A DNA stretch of 64,000 nucleotides from CAWAYH01 sp963786195 (GTDB taxonomy: Bacteria; Acidobacteriota; Vicinamibacteria; Vicinamibacterales; 2-12-FULL-66-21): contig CAWAYH010000009.1 in NCBI GenBank assembly GCA_963786195.1, forward strand, positions 372,001-436,000. Direction: 5' to 3'. Positions 56,739 through 64,000 of the stretch are shown here, in pieces; the first letter of the stretch is position 1; each line of letters starts with the position of its first letter. A model generated the notes under the pieces. It ran no database searches, had not been told where the DNA came from, and saw only the letters and a program-made list of their open reading frames with translations. Both the position numbers and the translations under genes were made by a program.

Positions 56739-56761
56739 GTCCGGCTGAAGCCGGACACTAC
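56739..56761. repeat. REP GTCCGGCTGAAGCCGGACACTAC at the fabH stop
   Basis: An exact copy of the palindrome seen twice in tilS. The fabH TAG (read from the minus strand) lies in its ACTAC end. Confidence 0.9.
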
Positions 56762-57810
56762 AATGACCAGCGCATCAGAACCGCGCCGACGGTAAAGCCC
56801 GCACCCACCGAGGCGAGGAGCACGAGATCTCCGTTCTTCACGCGGCCGTCGGCGACGGCATCGGCGAGCGCCAGCGGGATCGTCGCGGCGGTGGTGTTCC
56901 CGAAGCGCTCGAGGTTGATGACGACCTTCGACTCCGGCAACCCGAGCCTGTCCGCGGCCGCCTGGATGATCCGGCGGTTCGCCTGGTGCGAGACGAACAG
57001 ATCGAGCTCGGACGGACCGACGCCGTGCTGCTGCAGGAGACGCAGGCAGATCTCTTCGGTCTTCCGGACCGCGAACTTGAAAACCGCCTGACCGTCCTGC
57101 TTGACGTAATGCATCCGCTGATCCACGGTCTCGTGCGACGCGGGCAGACGGCTGCCGCCGGCCGGCATGCACAGCGCCGGGCCACCGCTTCCGTCGATTT
57201 CGTGAGCGAAGCCGATGATCGATGGTCCGGAATCGCGCGCCGGCGAGAGCACGACCGCCCCCGCACCGTCGCCGAAAAGCACGCAGGTCGCCCGATCCTT
57301 GTAATCGATGATGCTGGACATGACGTCGGCGCCAACCACGAGCGCGTGGTCGTGCGCGCCGCTCGCTACCATCTGCATGCCGACCGTCAGCGCGTAGGTG
57401 AATCCGGAACAGGCGGCGCCGAGATCGAATCCCCACGCGTTGGTCGCGCCGATCTTGTGCTGCAGCACGCACGCCGTGCTCGGAAAGATCGTATCCGGCG
57501 TCGTCGTGCCCACCACGATGAAGCCGATGTCGGTTGGCTCGACGCCGGCCTGCTTCATCGCGCCGAGCGCCGCTTCCTTTGCCAGGTCGGAGGTCGCGAT
57601 TCCTGGCTCGACGATGTGGCGCTCGCGGATGCCGGTGCGCTGGAGAATCCACTCGTCCGTGGTCTCGACGAGTTTTTCCAGATCCGCATTGGTCAGGAGC
57701 TTCGGCGGCACGTAGGTGGAAAGGCCCGAGATCGCGACCGGCCGCAACGTTCTCCCGGTCTGTACGGGCGACGCGACGGCGACGCTGCCGGTTGCAGGTG
57801 TCTTTACCAC
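56758..57810 (-). CDS. fabH: 3-oxoacyl-ACP synthase III FabH
   Basis: KAS III, the initiating condensing enzyme of type II fatty acid synthesis (acetyl-CoA or branched primer plus malonyl-ACP). 350 residues, intact. ISGLSTYVPPKLLTNADLEK, TTDEWILQRTGIRERHI, the active-site Cys in GFDLGAACSGFTYAL, His in LDLFVSHQANRRII and Asn in LERFGNTTAATIPLAL, ending VGAGFTVGAVLMRW. The first 25 residues are an N-terminal extension. Its start overlaps the ruvB stop by 7 bases, an unusual partnership within the ruv operon. Confidence 0.95.
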   Translation of the reverse strand: MVKTPATGSVAVASPVQTGRTLRPVAISGLSTYVPPKLLTNADLEKLVETTDEWILQRTGIRERHIVEPGIATSDLAKEAALGAMKQAGVEPTDIGFIVVGTTTPDTIFPSTACVLQHKIGATNAWGFDLGAACSGFTYALTVGMQMVASGAHDHALVVGADVMSSIIDYKDRATCVLFGDGAGAVVLSPARDSGPSIIGFAHEIDGSGGPALCMPAGGSRLPASHETVDQRMHYVKQDGQAVFKFAVRKTEEICLRLLQQHGVGPSELDLFVSHQANRRIIQAAADRLGLPESKVVINLERFGNTTAATIPLALADAVADGRVKNGDLVLLASVGAGFTVGAVLMRWSL

Positions 57811-58820
57811 AGGCGGTCCCTCCCGGGCGCAGTCAATCCGAAGTACTCGTAAGCGCGAGGCGTGGCGACGCGGCCCCGCGGTGTTCGGTCCAGAAACCCT
57901 ATCTGGATGAGGAACGGCTCGTAAATCTCCTCGATCGCATCCCGCTCTTCGCTGAGCGCCGCGGCCAGGCTGCCGACGCCGACCGGGCCGCCGCCGAACT
58001 TGTCGATGACCGTCCTGAGCAGACGTCGATCGATTTCGTCGAACCCATGATCGTCCACCTCGAGCAGCTTGAGCCCGCTCCTGGCGACGTCGCCGGTGAT
58101 CTTGCCATCCGCACGGACCTGCGCGTAGTCGCGGACACGCCGCAGCAGCCGGTTCGCGACGCGTGGCGTTCCGCGCGAGCGGCGCGCGAGCTCGTCTGCC
58201 GCGTCGTCCTCCAGCGGCACGTCGAGGATTCTCGCCGACCGCCGGACGATCTCCCGGATGTCCGTGTCGCTGTAGTAGTCCAGGCGATGCACGATGCCGA
58301 AGCGCGCGCGCAGCGGCGACGTCAGCAATCCCGTGCGCGTGGTGGCGCCGACGAGCGTAAACCGCTGCAGCGGAACCTTCACCGACCGGGCGCCGGGCCC
58401 CTGGCCGATGACGATGTCCAGCTCGTAGTCCTCCATCGCCGGATACAGGATTTCCTCGATGATCGGCGACATCCTGTGGATCTCGTCGATGAAGAGAACC
58501 TCGCGGTCCTGTAGGTTGGTCAGAATCGCCGCGAGATCGCCAGGCTTCTCGATCACCGGACCGGCGGTGGCGCGGATCGGCACCTCCAGCTCGTGCGCGA
58601 TCACGTGGGCGAGCGTCGTCTTGCCGAGACCCGGCGGGCCGTAGACCAGCACGTGGTCCAGCGCTTCCCGGCGCTTCTTTGCCGCCTCGATCGAAACCTG
58701 GAGGTTCTCGCGGACGCGCGGCTGGCCGATGTACTCCGCAAGCGTCCGCGGGCGCAGTCCGGCCTCGTAGGGCGCGTCCTCATCGACGCGGACGGCGGTC
58801 ACGAGACGATCGTCACCCAT
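57804..58820 (-). CDS. ruvB: Holliday junction helicase RuvB
   Basis: AAA+ motor that drives branch migration with RuvA. 338 residues, intact. LRPRTLAEYIGQPRVRENLQ, Walker A HVLVYGPPGLGKTTLAHVIA, Walker B EVLFIDEIHRM, sensor 1 LVGATTRTGLLTSPLRARFG, and the C-terminal winged helix with GTPRVANRLLRRVRDYAQVR and LIQIGFLDRTPRGRVATPRA. It follows ruvA by 12 bases. Confidence 0.97.
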   Translation of the reverse strand: MGDDRLVTAVRVDEDAPYEAGLRPRTLAEYIGQPRVRENLQVSIEAAKKRREALDHVLVYGPPGLGKTTLAHVIAHELEVPIRATAGPVIEKPGDLAAILTNLQDREVLFIDEIHRMSPIIEEILYPAMEDYELDIVIGQGPGARSVKVPLQRFTLVGATTRTGLLTSPLRARFGIVHRLDYYSDTDIREIVRRSARILDVPLEDDAADELARRSRGTPRVANRLLRRVRDYAQVRADGKITGDVARSGLKLLEVDDHGFDEIDRRLLRTVIDKFGGGPVGVGSLAAALSEERDAIEEIYEPFLIQIGFLDRTPRGRVATPRAYEYFGLTAPGRDRLW

Positions 58821-58832
58821 GGTCTGCGGAGG

Positions 58833-59435
58833 TTACCCCTTCATCATCGATTTCAGAACATCCCTCAGGGCGTCCTGGAACGAAACATCGGGTGGTGCCT
58901 TGAGCACCTTATCGATCGCTTTCTCGGCCGATACGCGCTGGTAGCCGAGGTTCAGCAGCGCCGACAGCAAATCGGTGCGCAGCTGATCGGCGGGCGACGC
59001 CGCGTCCTGAGCCTGGCCGACGGTCTCGAGGGCGGGCGGCAGGCGATCCTTCATCTCCAGGCCGATCCGCTCGGCGGTCTTCTTGCCGACCCCCGGGATC
59101 GCCGTCAGCCGCGCCACGTCCTGACGGCGAATTGCCCGGACGAGTTCGGCCGGCTCGATGCCGGACAGCACGGCCAGCGCCAGTTTCGGGCCGATGCCGT
59201 TGATCGCGATGAGCCGTTCGAAGAGATCCTGCTCCAGACGCGTGCCGAACCCGTAAAGCGCGATGACCTCTTCGCGCACGTGCGTGTGAATCTTGAGCGC
59301 CACGTTCGTGCCGGGCTCACCCAGCCCGTAGAAGGTCGAGAGCGGCACCTGCACGTCGTAGCCTACGCCCGCCACGTCCACGATCACGCGGCTCGGCGCT
59401 TTCTCAATCAAGGTTCCCCGCAACAGCGCAATCAC
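58833..59435 (-). CDS. ruvA: Holliday junction protein RuvA
   Basis: Junction-binding subunit of RuvAB. About 200 residues from a GTG at 59435 (VIALLRGTLIEKAPSRVIVD), the normal beginning; the frame is open upstream only because it crosses the heptamer repeat. It contains the OB-fold THVREEVIALYGFGTRLEQD, two helix-hairpin-helix motifs (LIAINGIGPKLALAVLSG and LTAIPGVGKKTAERIGLEM) and the RuvB-binding domain III DLLSALLNLGYQRVSAEKAI. Intact. Confidence 0.95.
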   Translation of the reverse strand: MIALLRGTLIEKAPSRVIVDVAGVGYDVQVPLSTFYGLGEPGTNVALKIHTHVREEVIALYGFGTRLEQDLFERLIAINGIGPKLALAVLSGIEPAELVRAIRRQDVARLTAIPGVGKKTAERIGLEMKDRLPPALETVGQAQDAASPADQLRTDLLSALLNLGYQRVSAEKAIDKVLKAPPDVSFQDALRDVLKSMMKG

Positions 59436-59451
59436 AGTATCACTGGTCCCT

Positions 59452-60051
59452 TTATCCCTTCCCTTGTCCCTTTTCCCTTTGCCCTTTGCCATTTTCCATT
59501 TTCCCTTCCGCAGGCCGGTAGTCCCGCCAGGACTTCGGCGTCGCCCGCGATGGCACGCGCCGCAGCTCGGCCGCCAGCGGCCCGCTGCTGTTCTGGAGGT
59601 GACAGACCGCCACGGCGAGGGCGTCGGCGACGTCGTGCGGGCTCGGCGCCACGGCCAGGCCGAGCAGCAGCTTGATCATCTGCTGCACCTGCGGCTTGTC
59701 GGCGCGGCCGTACCCGACGACGGCGCGCTTGATCTCGGCCGGCGCGTACTCCACGACCGGCAGCCCCGCCTCCGATGCCGCCAGCAGCGCCACGCCGCGC
59801 GCATGCCCGAGCTTCAGGGCGCTCCGCACGTTTCGCGCGTAGAAGATGTTTTCGATCGCCACGCAGTCCGGCCGGTGATCCGCCAGCAGGCGGACCAGCC
59901 CGGCGTGGATGGTCTTCAGCTTCTCGGGAAATGTGGCGTTGGAGGGACCTGACAGCGAACCGCAGACGACAAGTCGATGACGGCGGCCGATGCGCTCGAT
60001 GCAGCCGTAGCCGGTGCGAGCGGAGCCGGGATCGATCCCGAAGATCTTCAC
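59452..60051 (-). CDS. ruvC: Holliday junction resolvase RuvC with repeat-derived tail
   Basis: Endonuclease that resolves Holliday junctions. MKIFGIDPGSARTGYGCIER (first catalytic Asp), CVAIENIFYARNVRSALKLG (Glu), LPVVEYAPAEIKRAVVGYGR and APSPHDVADALAVAVCHLQ (last two acidic residues). 199 residues, about 25-30 more than typical, because the frame runs on through the heptamer repeat and codes for KMENGKGQREKGQGKG. Its start overlaps the yebC stop by 4 bases. Confidence 0.95.
   Translation of the reverse strand: MKIFGIDPGSARTGYGCIERIGRRHRLVVCGSLSGPSNATFPEKLKTIHAGLVRLLADHRPDCVAIENIFYARNVRSALKLGHARGVALLAASEAGLPVVEYAPAEIKRAVVGYGRADKPQVQQMIKLLLGLAVAPSPHDVADALAVAVCHLQNSSGPLAAELRRVPSRATPKSWRDYRPAEGKMENGKGQREKGQGKG
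59456..59512. repeat. Degenerate heptamer repeat between ruvC and ruvA, overlapping the ruvC end
   Basis: On the plus strand eight period-7 units such as TTGCCCT, TTTCCCT, TTTCCAT and TGTCCCT. On the coding strand they read AGGGAAA-type units and encode the ruvC tail MENGKGQREKGQGKG. Same style as the (GGGAAAA)n array at 21966. Confidence 0.9.
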
Positions 60052-60797
60052 GCCAACGAGGCCTCGATCTCCTTCTCCTCGATGTCGGCGTTGGACCAGA
60101 CTTTCTTGGTGTCGTCGTGCTCCTCGAGCACTTCGATCAGCTTGATCATCTGGTGAGCCGTTTTGCCCTCGAGCTTCACGTAGTTCTGCGGGAGCATCGC
60201 GATCTCGGCGGCGCCCGGCTCGATGCCCAGCGCCTTGATCGCGTCGAGCACCTGCTGGAACACGTCAGGCGACGACAGGACTTCCCAATTGTCCCCATCG
60301 TCGCGGAGATCGTCGCCGCCGGCGTCCAGGACGGCGGCCATCAGCGTCTCTTCGTCCGCCTTCGTTTTCTCGACGACGATGTAGCCCTTCTTGTCGAACA
60401 TCCAGGCGACGCTGTTGGCCTCGCCGAGGTTCCCGGCGTACTTCGAGAGCAGGTGCCGGATTTCGCCAACGGTGCGGTTGCGGTTGTCGGTGAGCACCTC
60501 GACGATCCACGCCGCGCCGCCGGGCCCGTAGCCTTCGTACGTGACTTCGTCGTAGGTCACGCCGGGCAGCTCGCCCGTGCCGCGCTGAATCGCGCGCTTG
60601 ATGTTGTCCGCCGGCATGTTCACCGCCTTCGCTTCGGCGATGATCGTACGCAGCCGCGGATTGGAATCGGGGTCTCCCCCGCCGTTTCGAGCCGCGACCG
60701 TCAGCTCCTTGATCACGCGGGTGAACACCTTCCCGCGCTTCGCGTCGGCAGCGCCCTTTTTATGCTTGATTGTGTGCCATTTGGAATGGCCAGACAT
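60048..60797 (-). CDS. YebC/TACO1-family regulator
   Basis: 249 residues, intact. MSGHSKWHTIKHKKGAADAK is the invariant start (ATG 60797, although the frame is open further up), then KELTVAARNGGGDPDSNPRL, AKAVNMPADNIKRAIQRGTG, VTYEGYGPGGAAWIVEVLTD and MFDKKGYIVVEK. YebC proteins act in translation of difficult (for example proline-rich) stretches and some are described as transcription regulators. It comes before ruvC as in many genomes; the lasso cluster kinase ends 44 bases upstream of its ATG. Confidence 0.96.
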   Translation of the reverse strand: MSGHSKWHTIKHKKGAADAKRGKVFTRVIKELTVAARNGGGDPDSNPRLRTIIAEAKAVNMPADNIKRAIQRGTGELPGVTYDEVTYEGYGPGGAAWIVEVLTDNRNRTVGEIRHLLSKYAGNLGEANSVAWMFDKKGYIVVEKTKADEETLMAAVLDAGGDDLRDDGDNWEVLSSPDVFQQVLDAIKALGIEPGAAEIAMLPQNYVKLEGKTAHQMIKLIEVLEEHDDTKKVWSNADIEEKEIEASLA

Positions 60798-60841
60798 GGC
60801 AAAACCCCCGAGATGACCGATACGGGCGACTGAGCATGCTA

Positions 60842-61816
60842 TCACGAAATTCCGGGGAGGACCGCGTCCACGGCGAGCCGTCGCCGGGTCAATGCGACGA
60901 CTGAGTCCGCGATGTCACCGAGCGCTCGCCGGTCATCGCGGATCTGCAATCGCATGACGGGAACGGCAGTCACGAGCGTCGTCAGCTGATCGAACGTGCG
61001 CGAGAGCTGACCCCGATCATCGATGTCCAGAAGAAACGTGAAAGGCACGACCGCGACAAAGCGCTGGCGGGGGCTGAGATGGCTCGCGCGCGCAGCGACG
61101 CTCAGGTGAGCGCGGCGTGCGAGCACGAACAGCGCCTTCAGCTGGCTGGGGCGAGAGCGAAACGGCACCAGACCCGCGCCCACGCGTTTCTTCGCGCTGT
61201 AGTGCGCAACGCGCTCGTGGCTCGATGCGTGACGCGGACCGAGCGTCCTGGCCATGTCACGCCACAGTCGAAGGCCCGGATACCCCGGCGCGGCGGTTGG
61301 GCCGGCGGTGCTCTCATCGAGCACGAGGCAGTCGTCCGTGATCACGGGGCACCCGCGTCTGGCAAGAGCCGCGGCAAGCGACGACTTCCCGCGACCCGTC
61401 GCGCCTGCAAATGCGATCGCGCCGACGCCCGGCACGTGGACCGCGCTCGCGTGCAGGACGAGCCGGCCCGCGCGTCCGATCGCCAGCGGGAGCACCTGAT
61501 CCAGCAGCAGGTGATGCAGCGTCGACTGCGGCAGCCGAGGTCCCGGGCGGCACCAGATACGCTCGCCATCGGCCGCCACGCCGAAATCCGCGAGACCGGG
61601 AAACCGCAGGACGTAGCCGCTCGCATCACGCGCGCACGACAGCCAGGTTCGACCGCGGGCCCGCCACACATGAAAAGGTTCGAGTTCCGCAGCGGCGTCG
61701 ACGGTCGGCAGCGCCAGCTCAATCCTGCACTCGACGCTGCGCCGCGTCGAGCGGCGCAGCTGGGGCAGGGGGATGTCGCTGCCGACCGTCAGGCCGTGGA
61801 GGCGATAGCGTGGCAC
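60842..61816 (-). CDS. HPr-kinase-like kinase of the RiPP cluster
   Basis: 324 residues, intact. MPRYRLHGLTVGSDIPLPQL then an N-terminal beta-rich part, and the kinase core: AIAFAGATGRGKSSLAAALA (Walker A), RGCPVITDDCLVLDES, and AAPGYPGLRLWRDMARTLGP, the block typical of HprK-like proteins in lasso-peptide loci. In the paeninodin group such kinases phosphorylate the peptide, usually a C-terminal Ser. Neither precursor here ends in Ser; the only core Ser is in DSGG. Last gene of the cluster, 9 bases after the methyltransferase-PqqD gene. Confidence 0.85.
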   Translation of the reverse strand: MPRYRLHGLTVGSDIPLPQLRRSTRRSVECRIELALPTVDAAAELEPFHVWRARGRTWLSCARDASGYVLRFPGLADFGVAADGERIWCRPGPRLPQSTLHHLLLDQVLPLAIGRAGRLVLHASAVHVPGVGAIAFAGATGRGKSSLAAALARRGCPVITDDCLVLDESTAGPTAAPGYPGLRLWRDMARTLGPRHASSHERVAHYSAKKRVGAGLVPFRSRPSQLKALFVLARRAHLSVAARASHLSPRQRFVAVVPFTFLLDIDDRGQLSRTFDQLTTLVTAVPVMRLQIRDDRRALGDIADSVVALTRRRLAVDAVLPGIS

Positions 61817-61825
61817 GCGGGTGAC

Positions 61826-62966
61826 CTACTCGCGGGAGTAGCGCGATACGACTTCGGCGACGAACATCGACGCCTGCCCGCGCGATGCAAACAGATCGCG
61901 ATACTCGTCGTACACGGACTGCTCGATGTCAAGCAGCGAATGCTGACCATCGCACAGACGCAGCACTGCCATTCGAGCGTCGCCCGCACGGGTAAGCCGT
62001 GGCCGGTATCCGGGGTGCGTACGGCGGAGATCCTCCGGGCTCATCAGCATCCCGCGCAGCGTCGAGTGGCGGAAGCGCACCAGGGTGCCGGCCGCCGGCC
62101 TGACGCTGACCTCCCACGCATACAGGTCGCTCGACGGCAGGATCCGCACCGAAATCTCGATCGTCGCGCCGGCCTCGACCGGCACCGCTTCCTCGATCGG
62201 AAAGAACACCTGGCGCCTGAGTATCCGTTCGGCGGACAGCGGCGAGTTCGTCATCGTCACGTGCGGCGCAAGCCGCGCGATGAACCACCCGCCGAATCCG
62301 TGCAGCACGCCGTCGCGCGACGCGCGTGGGGTCACGGTCGCGCGGAGCGGGATCGTGGTCTCGGCGGTCAGATCGAGCGTAATCGCGCTGACCGGCGCAG
62401 ACAGCAGATGCTGCTGACGCAGTCTCACGGGATATCCGGTATTGGCGGCGATCGCGGCGGCCGGCCCGCAATCGAAATCCGCCGGCCTCCCCTTCCAGAA
62501 CCGAAGCCGCCCATGCATCAGCGGATGTTCGACGGGCGCCACCATCGAGATCGAGCCCGCACGGAATCATCGTGCCGCCCGGCTTTAGAAACCGCTCGCG
62601 CGCATCCTGAAAGAGATCGATGATGCCTGCCTCGAGGCCGAAGCCGCCGATCTGGTCGCAGACAACGACGTCCGCCCGTTCCGGAGGTGTGACCGTCTGC
62701 GAATGGCCCCGGAGGCCGGTGATCCGCTCCTCGAGCCCGTTGACGCGGGCAAGCTGCCGGGCGAGCCCCGCGATTCCGTCCTCTTCGATCGCGTAAACCC
62801 GGGCGGCGCCGGCTCGACACGCCAGCATTCCCAGAATGCCCGTCCCCGACGCGAGGTCGACGACGACGTCTCCGGGCTTGACGACCTCGCGGAGCGCACG
62901 CTCGTACGCCGAAATGCGATGGCGGTCGCGCAGGTAGGTTCGATGCTCGTCGATTACGCGCGACAC
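61826..62966 (-). CDS. PRMT-like methyltransferase continuous with a PqqD-like domain, one frameshift
   Basis: About 380 residues. From GTG 62966 (VSRVIDEHRTYLRDRHRISA): SAM motif I VVDLASGTGILGMLACRAGA, RVYAIEEDGI, GHSQTVTPPERADVVVCDQI and GGFGLEAGIIDLFQDARERF, as in PRMT-like enzymes; then a beta-rich barrel (SISMVAPVEHPLMHGRLRFW, after an indel near 62550). The last 70 residues, RPRLTRAGDARMAVLRLCDG, HSLLDIEQSVYDEYRDLFAS and MFVAEVVSRYSRE, look like PqqD, the leader-binding RRE (B1) domain of lasso systems. The start overlaps the B2 gene by 13 bases. No separate B1 gene is seen, so this fusion probably does the leader recognition and brings the methyltransferase to the peptide. Confidence 0.75.
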
Positions 62967-63352
62967 GTCGCTGAGGATGAAGTTGTGGTGCGGAGCAGCG
63001 GGAGGAAGCGATCCGAGGCCTCCCCACCGATGACCACGCGGCCGTCGCATTCGACCCAGGCGTGAAACTGCACAGCCCCGCCCGCGCGGGTGGCCCCAAT
63101 CACGAGCCGGCTCGGAAGGCGGTGCGCGGCCAGGAGCACGACCAGCGCCAGACCCCGGTCGAGGCAGCTCGCGCGACAGCACAGCATCGCCGCGGCCCGA
63201 TTGACTGCGCTCGCCAGCATCGCGGCGCGCGCGTGGCCGGCCGCGACGGATCTCTCCGATCCACCGCCGGCCCACCGGACCGCCTGACCGGGCGTAATCC
63301 ACAACCAGAGGTGGGCGCCAGCCAACGCCGCCGCCGCAAGGCTCACCCGCAT
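62954..63352 (-). CDS. Lasso-peptide B2-type leader peptidase (transglutaminase-like)
   Basis: 132 residues from ATG 63352 (MRVSLAAAALAGAHLWLWIT); a GTG at 63367, overlapping the precursor stop, is an alternative. The core CCRASCLDRGLALVVLLAAH contains the catalytic Cys, RLPSRLVIGATRAGGAVQFH then AWVECDGRVVIGGEASDRFL gives the His and Asp, the usual Cys-His-Asp triad of lasso B2 proteins (transglutaminase-core fold) that cut off the leader. Intact. The start lies 6 bases after the second precursor, which fits tight co-expression. Confidence 0.9.
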   Translation of the reverse strand: MRVSLAAAALAGAHLWLWITPGQAVRWAGGGSERSVAAGHARAAMLASAVNRAAAMLCCRASCLDRGLALVVLLAAHRLPSRLVIGATRAGGAVQFHAWVECDGRVVIGGEASDRFLPLLRTTTSSSATCRA

Positions 63353-63357
63353 GATGG

Positions 63358-63503
63358 TCACAGGCACGTCATCATCATCATCATGAAACCGCCACTATCG
63401 AACTGAGTCACGCCGCCCGTCTGGGTCAGCTTGCTGACGGTTCCATAGTCGATGAGGGCGGGCGCCACATACGGACGAGGCGGGACCGGGGGCGGTGCGC
63501 CAT
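63358..63503 (-). CDS. Lasso-type RiPP precursor peptide 2, one frameshift
   Basis: A 48-residue peptide if one C is added to the CCCCC run near 63488: MAHRPPVPPRPYVAPALIDY, then GTVSKLTQTGGVTQFDSGGF and five Met followed by TCL. The leader part YVAPALIDYGTVSKLT matches the YxxPxLxxxG....LT motif recognised by lasso B1 proteins. The sequence from RPYVAPAL to the stop is in one undisturbed frame. After LTQ the Asp is the 8th residue (T-G-G-V-T-Q-F-D); counted from the second Gly of TGG it is the 6th. An 8-residue ring would need Thr as first residue. The tail FMMMMMTCL is unlike known lasso cores. Confidence 0.75.
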
Positions 63504-63513
63504 CGTTGTCGGG

Positions 63514-63663
63514 TCAGGCACGTATCATCATCGCCATCATGTTGCCGCCGGAGTCCATCGTGGTCCCCCGTCTGGGTCAGCTTGGCGACATTTCCGTAAT
63601 CGACGACGCAGGCACGACGTACGCAGACGTGCAATGGTTCGCGGGCCTTGCCTTCGCGCTCAT
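63514..63663 (-). CDS. Lasso-type RiPP precursor peptide 1, two frameshifts
   Basis: Reconstructed as MSAKARPANHCTSAYVVPA, an indel near 63605, VVDYGNVAKLTQTG, an indel in the GGGGG run near 63570, then GTTMDSGGNMMAMMIRA. It lines up with precursor 2 along its length (YVVPA/YVAPA, DYGNVAKLTQTGG/DYGTVSKLTQTGG, MDSGGNMM/FDSGGFMM), so it is a paralogue. With a one-base repair the Asp is the 7th residue after LTQ, one less than in precursor 2. It ends 10 bases before the precursor 2 ATG. Confidence 0.68.
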
Positions 63664-64000
63664 CGTCACGCCGATCGGTCAACGTGCGACTCTGGCAACC
63701 GCTGGTCCGCGCGAGAAAGATCTCCAGTCCGGCTACCGCCCAGAGCGGCCCGGTGAGGGCAATGTACGCATCGTCGCCGCGGCTGTAAAGCTGAATCATC
63801 TCATCGTACATGCGTCGGATTCGGTCACCGTCCACCCAGCCGGCGTCTTCCATCTGAAGCCCGGCAAACCGCTCGCGCCCGCCAATGGCTTCGAGCGCTT
63901 CGACATACGTCGGTGAGAACTCCGCCTTGTCGGCGCGCGCGGCAACCGACGGCGGAAGGCGATCCCGCAAGGCGCGCCGAACGATCACTTTCGTCTCGGC
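63664..64000 (-). CDS. Asparagine-synthetase-like lasso cyclase (5' part outside the window)
   Basis: C-terminal about 110 residues only. The visible part, ETKVIVRRALRDRLPPSVAA, RADKAEFSPTYVEALEAIGG, DAGWVDGDRIRRMYDEMIQL and GPLWAVAGLEIFLAR, is the end of the asparagine-synthetase-B-like cyclases that activate the Asp/Glu side chain and close the isopeptide ring. The exact stop is unclear: the frame runs on into precursor 1, while a TGA in the adjacent frame near 63673 would give a normal end. It begins beyond 64000. Confidence 0.85.

Noticed and set aside
63360..63390. CATCATCATCATCAT on the plus strand, looking like a His-tag or vector sequence
   Set aside because: On the coding (minus) strand it reads as five ATG (Met) codons at the end of a precursor peptide that has a paralogue with a similar Met-rich tail next to it; no vector sequence is around.

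Overview
The window is high-GC bacterial chromosome with dense, mostly co-directional operons. Gene content and repeats suggest an Acidobacteriota genome, probably Vicinamibacteria-like: a palindrome translating as VSGFSRT or VRLKPDTT, degenerate 7-bp intergenic repeats, a compact microcompartment, and a glycogen-trehalose cluster. This placement is inference; there is no rRNA in the window. About half the long genes are broken by single-base indels, often in G/C runs, with clear homology continuing in another frame. This looks like uncorrected long-read error, so I annotate such genes as one CDS and give the approximate shift positions.

Left part (1-22 kb): on the minus strand, an AlaX-like editing protein (cut by the edge), queC and queE. 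Divergent from queE is an ArsC/Spx-family gene with an in-frame TGA exactly at the catalytic Cys (selenocysteine candidate), continuous with a DUF72 domain. Minus-strand genes follow: cyclophilin, nth, a D-2-hydroxyacid dehydrogenase, and a small bacterial microcompartment (BMC) locus made of a class II aldolase, one BMC-H, three BMC-P and a Cys/His-rich small protein. Beyond it lie a YHS protein, a TPR protein, a hydrolase, pdxJ, glmM, ybbR, cdaA, folP, ftsH, tilS and a CAU-anticodon tRNA. Then come a methyltransferase, a deoxyhypusine-synthase-like protein, queA, an AI-2E-family permease and a DUF4112 protein.

Middle (22.6-38 kb): a surface protein of about 2,500 residues (FG-GAP repeats, Ig-like repeats, beta-helix, terminal HExxH) overlaps three phage-tail-collar proteins and an acetyltransferase. 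A toxin-antitoxin and repeat island follows: three VapBC-type pairs, a vapC remnant, a nucleotidyltransferase pair and a remnant of another, a DUF6916 gene, and a REP-associated tyrosine transposase with three copies of a related ~150-bp element and a 30-bp perfect inverted repeat.

Right part (38-60.8 kb): glgX, treS-maltokinase fusion, treZ and treY (glycogen to trehalose to maltose-1-phosphate). Then an S9 peptidase, a LigD-type polymerase, a conserved hypothetical, DinB, an SPFH protein, an ~800-bp repeat-rich gap, a TPR/gluzincin peptidase, fabH, ruvB, ruvA, ruvC and yebC.

Right edge (60.8-64 kb): a RiPP cluster of lasso-peptide type, read right to left: asparagine-synthetase-like cyclase (cut by the edge), two tandem precursors with a YxxPA...DYG...KLTQTGG leader and Met-rich tails, B2 leader peptidase, a PRMT-like methyltransferase continuous with a PqqD-like domain, and an HPr-kinase-like kinase. 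With the selenoprotein candidate and the minimal microcompartment, this is the most interesting content.
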